Assembly (NCBI GenBank): GCA_004556705.1 | Contig: SFGA01000016.1 | Coordinates: 1-36,168, forward strand | Direction of reading: 5' to 3' | Source of the DNA: Ruminococcus sp. | GTDB taxonomy: Bacteria > Bacillota > Clostridia > Oscillospirales > Acutalibacteraceae | Length of the DNA: 36,168 nucleotides | Shown here: positions 34,221 through 36,168 of the stretch, one piece after another | Numbering within the stretch: the stretch's first letter is position 1 | Layout: each line of letters opens with the position of its first letter | Program-made: the position numbers and the translations under genes | The notes under the pieces: generated by a model | The model's database searches: none | Told to the model about the DNA's origin: nothing | What the model saw: the letters and a program-made list of their open reading frames with translations, nothing else

Positions 34221-34487
34221 TTAATCCTCGATTATGTTCTTTTCACGGAGCTTTGCAATATACTTGTCAATATCGCTTGAAGCTGTATCACGGTCAATTT
34301 CATATTCTTTAAGAACAGCGTCAACCAATTCATCCTTAGTTGCACCGTTTTCAAGCAGCTTCCAAATGAACGCACCAACGGGATTGAGCGTCATAATTCC
34401 GCCGAACGACATCTGCTCGTCGCCTATCGGAACAACAATATTACTTCCTGCAACTTCTCTGATTATATATCCGTCTTTGATTTTCAT
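34221..34487 (-). CDS. PqqD-family (RRE-type) small protein
   Basis: An 88-residue protein of the PqqD family (Pfam PqqD): IIREVAGSNIVVPIGDE, FGGIMTLNPVGAFIWKLL and a C-terminal helical part with EYEIDRDTASSDIDKYIAKLREKNII. PqqD-type domains bind leader peptides of ribosomally made peptides and present them to modifying enzymes. The start overlaps the kinase stop (ATGA), with GGAG 7 nt before the ATG. Stand-alone PqqD next to an HPrK-like protein, a peptidase and an ABC transporter is typical of peptide maturation loci. Confidence 0.88.
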   Translation of the reverse strand: MKIKDGYIIREVAGSNIVVPIGDEQMSFGGIMTLNPVGAFIWKLLENGATKDELVDAVLKEYEIDRDTASSDIDKYIAKLREKNIIED

Positions 34488-35173
34488 TGCTTTTCTCCAT
34501 TTGATAAATCATTTTGTATTCCGAGATATGAGGTCATTACCGCTTCCTCGGAAATATTGCATTTTAGCTTGTAAATAGGTACATTTTTAAGCACACCGTC
34601 GAGCACCGTCAAAAGCTTATCCATCACGCTTGCGGCTGACGGGCGAATTGTCTGCGCCAAAAACAACGGTATTGCACTTTGCGGCGATATTCTTGAAATA
34701 CTGTTTTTCGTGCTACGTTCAAGAAAGACTATCGCCTTTATCGGGGCGGCTATGTTTGCGCTCTCGTCATTTTTTCCGCTGAACGGCGTTCCGCAAGCAC
34801 AATATTCGCCGTCGATTAAGCGAATAGCAGGCTTGTCGTCATTTATCATTCGTGCGTCGGGGAATTTGTCCAACCATAAATGCGTGTGAGTGGATTTTCC
34901 GACGCCGCTTTTCGCCGAAAACAGATATGCAACGCCGTCTTTTTCAATGCAAGAGGCGTGAAGCAAAATTCCGTTATGGTTTAAGAGGTTATAATAGAAC
35001 GCTTCGCCCATATAGACGTAGTAACATTCGTCAGCTGTGAGCTGTGGCAACGCTTCGGCTTTTTGTTTTAATATTTCGTCGGGCATTGCGACGGTAATAT
35101 CCTCTTTGCCGTCTTGATTTTTGCTCAAATATGCCCTTGAGCGTTCATAAAGCATCCCGTCCTTGCAATCCAT
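34484..35173 (-). CDS. HPr kinase-like P-loop protein
   Basis: A 229-residue (or longer) protein related to the C-terminal half of HPr kinase (HprK). It has a strand GILLHASCIEKDGVAYLF, Walker A SAKSGVGKSTHTHLW (about 87-101), MINDDKPAIR as the likely Walker B region, and CGTPFSGK. It lacks the N-terminal HprK domain, so it is not the carbon-catabolite kinase. Such proteins accompany lasso-peptide and other RiPP loci and in some cases phosphorylate the precursor. The ATG at 35173 has no ribosome site; an in-frame CTG at 35203 has GGTGAGG 8 nt upstream and would add DIAGLKIR, as seen at the start of family members, so the true start may be there. First gene of the unit. Confidence 0.82.
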   Translation of the reverse strand: MDCKDGMLYERSRAYLSKNQDGKEDITVAMPDEILKQKAEALPQLTADECYYVYMGEAFYYNLLNHNGILLHASCIEKDGVAYLFSAKSGVGKSTHTHLWLDKFPDARMINDDKPAIRLIDGEYCACGTPFSGKNDESANIAAPIKAIVFLERSTKNSISRISPQSAIPLFLAQTIRPSAASVMDKLLTVLDGVLKNVPIYKLKCNISEEAVMTSYLGIQNDLSNGEKQ

Positions 35174-35330
35174 ACGGATTTTAAGTCCGGCAATATCAAA
35201 CAGTTCCGTAACCTCACCGCCTTTTAACCATTATTATATATTTTAACATTATTTTGCGGTTTTGTATAGTTAATTTTTTGTGTAGGTAAATTGAGGGGTA
35301 GCGGTAGAATATAAAATTCAATTCGTGCGT

Positions 35331-35484
35331 TTCAGCCTCCCTTGTGTAAAGGGAGATGCCGAACGAACGTGAGGCGGAGGGATTGTAGGTTGATTTTATG
35401 TGATTTTGTAAAAATCCCTCAGTCATTTTTTGTTTCAAAAATGACAGCTCCCTTTACAAGGGCGCCTTTGTAGGCAACCGCATT
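35331..35484. repeat. Intergenic repeat unit, copy 1 (154 bp)
   Basis: Begins TTCAGCCTCCCTTGTGTAAA and ends GTAGGCAACCGCATT. Its two sides form an imperfect inverted repeat (CCTCCCTTGTGTAAAGGGAG against GCTCCCTTTACAAGGGCGCC). An inner hairpin GTCATTTTTT/AAAAATGAC sits at 35422-35445. MITE-like in form. Confidence 0.85.
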
Positions 35485-35638
35485 TTCAGCCTCCCTTGTG
35501 TAAAGGGAGGTGCTGAACGAATGTGAGGCGGAGGGATTGTAGGTTGATTTTATGTGATTTTGTAAAAATCCCTCAGTCATTTTTTGTTTCAAAAATGACA
35601 GCTCCCTTTACAATGGCACCTTTGTAGGCAACCGCATT
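35485..35638. repeat. Intergenic repeat unit, copy 2 (154 bp)
   Basis: Directly adjoins copy 1 head to tail with the same length and few substitutions (GTGCTGAACGAATGTG in place of ATGCCGAACGAACGTG; CAATGGCACC in place of CAAGGGCGCC). Confidence 0.85.
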
Positions 35639-35681
35639 TTCAGCCTCCCTTGTAAAGGGTGCCTTTGTAGGCAACCGCATT
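35639..35681. repeat. Internally deleted repeat unit (43 bp)
   Basis: The left end TTCAGCCTCCCTTGTAAAGGG is joined straight to the right end TGCCTTTGTAGGCAACCGC, with the inner 110 bp missing. The joint lies in the shared TTGTAAAGGG-type terminal sequence. Confidence 0.8.
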
Positions 35682-35820
35682 TTCAGCCTCCCTTGTGTAA
35701 AGGGAGGTGCCGAACGAACGTGAGGCGGAGGGATTGTAGGTTGATTTTATGTGATTTTGTAAAAATCCCTCAGTCATTTTTTGTTCCAAAAATGACAGCT
35801 CCCTTTACAAGGGCGCCTTT
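35682..35820. repeat. Intergenic repeat unit, copy 3 (about 139 bp, right end replaced)
   Basis: Same start and body as copies 1 and 2, but after GGGCGCCTTTT the sequence changes to a different repeat (CGGACAGCCAAAGGCTG). Confidence 0.8.
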
Positions 35821-35956
35821 TACGGACAGCCAAAGGCTGTTGCGAACGATACGGTGCAAACGACGGCGTTGTAGGGCGGTGGCTTGCTGCCGCCGTTAAA
35901 TTGTTGTTGATATATGATAATTCACGGTTAAAATGTAATTAAAATCCACACACAAC

Positions 35957-36040
35957 CCGTAGGGACAGGGCTTGCCCCTGTCCGCAACAAATTACATATA
36001 TAACCAGGGCAACGGACAGCCGCAAGGGCTGTCCCTACGG
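35957..36040. repeat. Inverted pair of 28-nt hairpin repeats
   Basis: The arm at 35957-35984 and the complement of the arm at 36013-36040 share CCGTAGGGACAG, the loop CTTGC and CTGTCCG. They differ only at two G-C pairs of the stem, which are swapped on both sides (GG/CC against CC/GG). A similar form, GTAGGGCGGTGGCTTGCTGC and on, lies at 35871-35895. Confidence 0.75.
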
Positions 36041-36168
36041 TCGCATAGTTTTCAAATTTGCTGGAATTCAGGCTCCCTCTGACGGGCAACGTATGCGACC
36101 GCCGCCTGTGGCGGATAAAGGGAGCATCTGTTGGCGCAGCGGTCGATTTTGTGCGGCACTCCAAGCCG

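Larger units (their letters stand above)
35204..36168. other. Gene-free repeat island
   Basis: No supported gene. It holds an A+T-rich stretch that should contain the promoter of the HPrK-like operon (no clear -35/-10 pair seen), three long and one shortened copies of a 154-bp unit, then a group of short GC-rich hairpins and a partial element reading GGCTCCCTCTGACGGG near 36070. Short frames that cross it translate the repeats and are not genes. Confidence 0.8.

Noticed and set aside
32104..35203. Lasso-peptide cluster
   Set aside because: PqqD, HPrK-like and ABC proteins fit, but the asparagine-synthetase-like cyclase and the transglutaminase-like B2 protease are absent; the peptidase is of S26 type.
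35214..35438. 74-codon minus-strand frame as RiPP precursor upstream of the kinase
   Set aside because: Most of it translates the 154-bp repeat unit, and no ribosome site or leader-like sequence is visible. The precursor is not identified.
35331..35820. CRISPR array
   Set aside because: Units of 154 bp are joined directly without unique spacers, and no cas gene is seen.
35693..36164. Short frames on both strands (68 and 78 codons)
   Set aside because: They run through repeat copies and GC-rich hairpins; Arg/Cys-rich translations are not protein-like.

Overview
The window looks like a chromosome segment of a Gram-positive gut-type anaerobe of the Clostridia, most likely Oscillospiraceae/Ruminococcaceae. 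The reasons are strong AGGAGG-type ribosome sites and consensus sigma-A promoters with 17-nt spacers, an LCP (LytR-CpsA-Psr) wall-assembly protein, a fused Wzz/BY-kinase, a GH51 arabinofuranosidase, YfhO, an IS3-type element end, and an intergenic repeat family of the kind seen in gut Firmicutes. The taxon is an inference from content.

Layout. 1-99: left end of an IS3-family element running off the edge. 148-1378 (minus): a small membrane exporter-family protein and a pyrophosphatase-like/NUDIX fusion. 1569-5614 (plus): LCP protein, GH51 enzyme, zinc-ribbon membrane protein and a small secreted or anchored protein, closed by a terminator that works in both directions. 5675-10300 (minus): RlmD-type rRNA methyltransferase, SGNH-like protein, MBOAT acyltransferase, hexapeptide acetyltransferase and a Dabb protein. 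10388-14007 (minus): YfhO and prepilin peptidase PilD from one promoter. 14181-30270 (minus): a complete type IV pilus (T4P) locus. 30533-32014 (minus): BY-kinase. 32104-35173 (minus): HPrK-like kinase, PqqD protein, S26 peptidase and ABC exporter. 35204-36168: no gene, a repeat island.

The T4P locus is the centrepiece. From one promoter (about 30380-30408) it reads PilP-like protein, LysM plus secretin-N-domain protein, PilT, PilC, PilM, PilN, PilO, PilB, a PilX-like prepilin, a 1128-residue giant prepilin and a PilW-like prepilin. Two short pilins follow, each with its own promoter. The alignment complex (PilM-N-O-P and a PilQ-like protein), usually tied to an outer-membrane secretin, is therefore present in what looks like a monoderm. 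The PilQ-like protein has the periplasmic N-domains but no secretin barrel and carries a LysM domain, which suggests a wall-bound guide for the pilus. The giant prepilin has a normal class III leader and N-helix, then about 1080 residues with repeated beta-rich, propeller-like segments and a perfect 12-residue EF-hand-like loop. It could be a tip adhesin that does the work of PilY1 while being a prepilin itself. PilD, PilB, PilC, PilT and PilM-O make the machine self-contained and, because PilT is present, probably retractile.

The second accessory system is the compact four-gene operon HPrK-like kinase / PqqD / Ser-His S26 peptidase / ABC transporter. It resembles maturation and export modules of ribosomally made peptides, but no precursor peptide and no cyclase or radical SAM enzyme is visible in the window.
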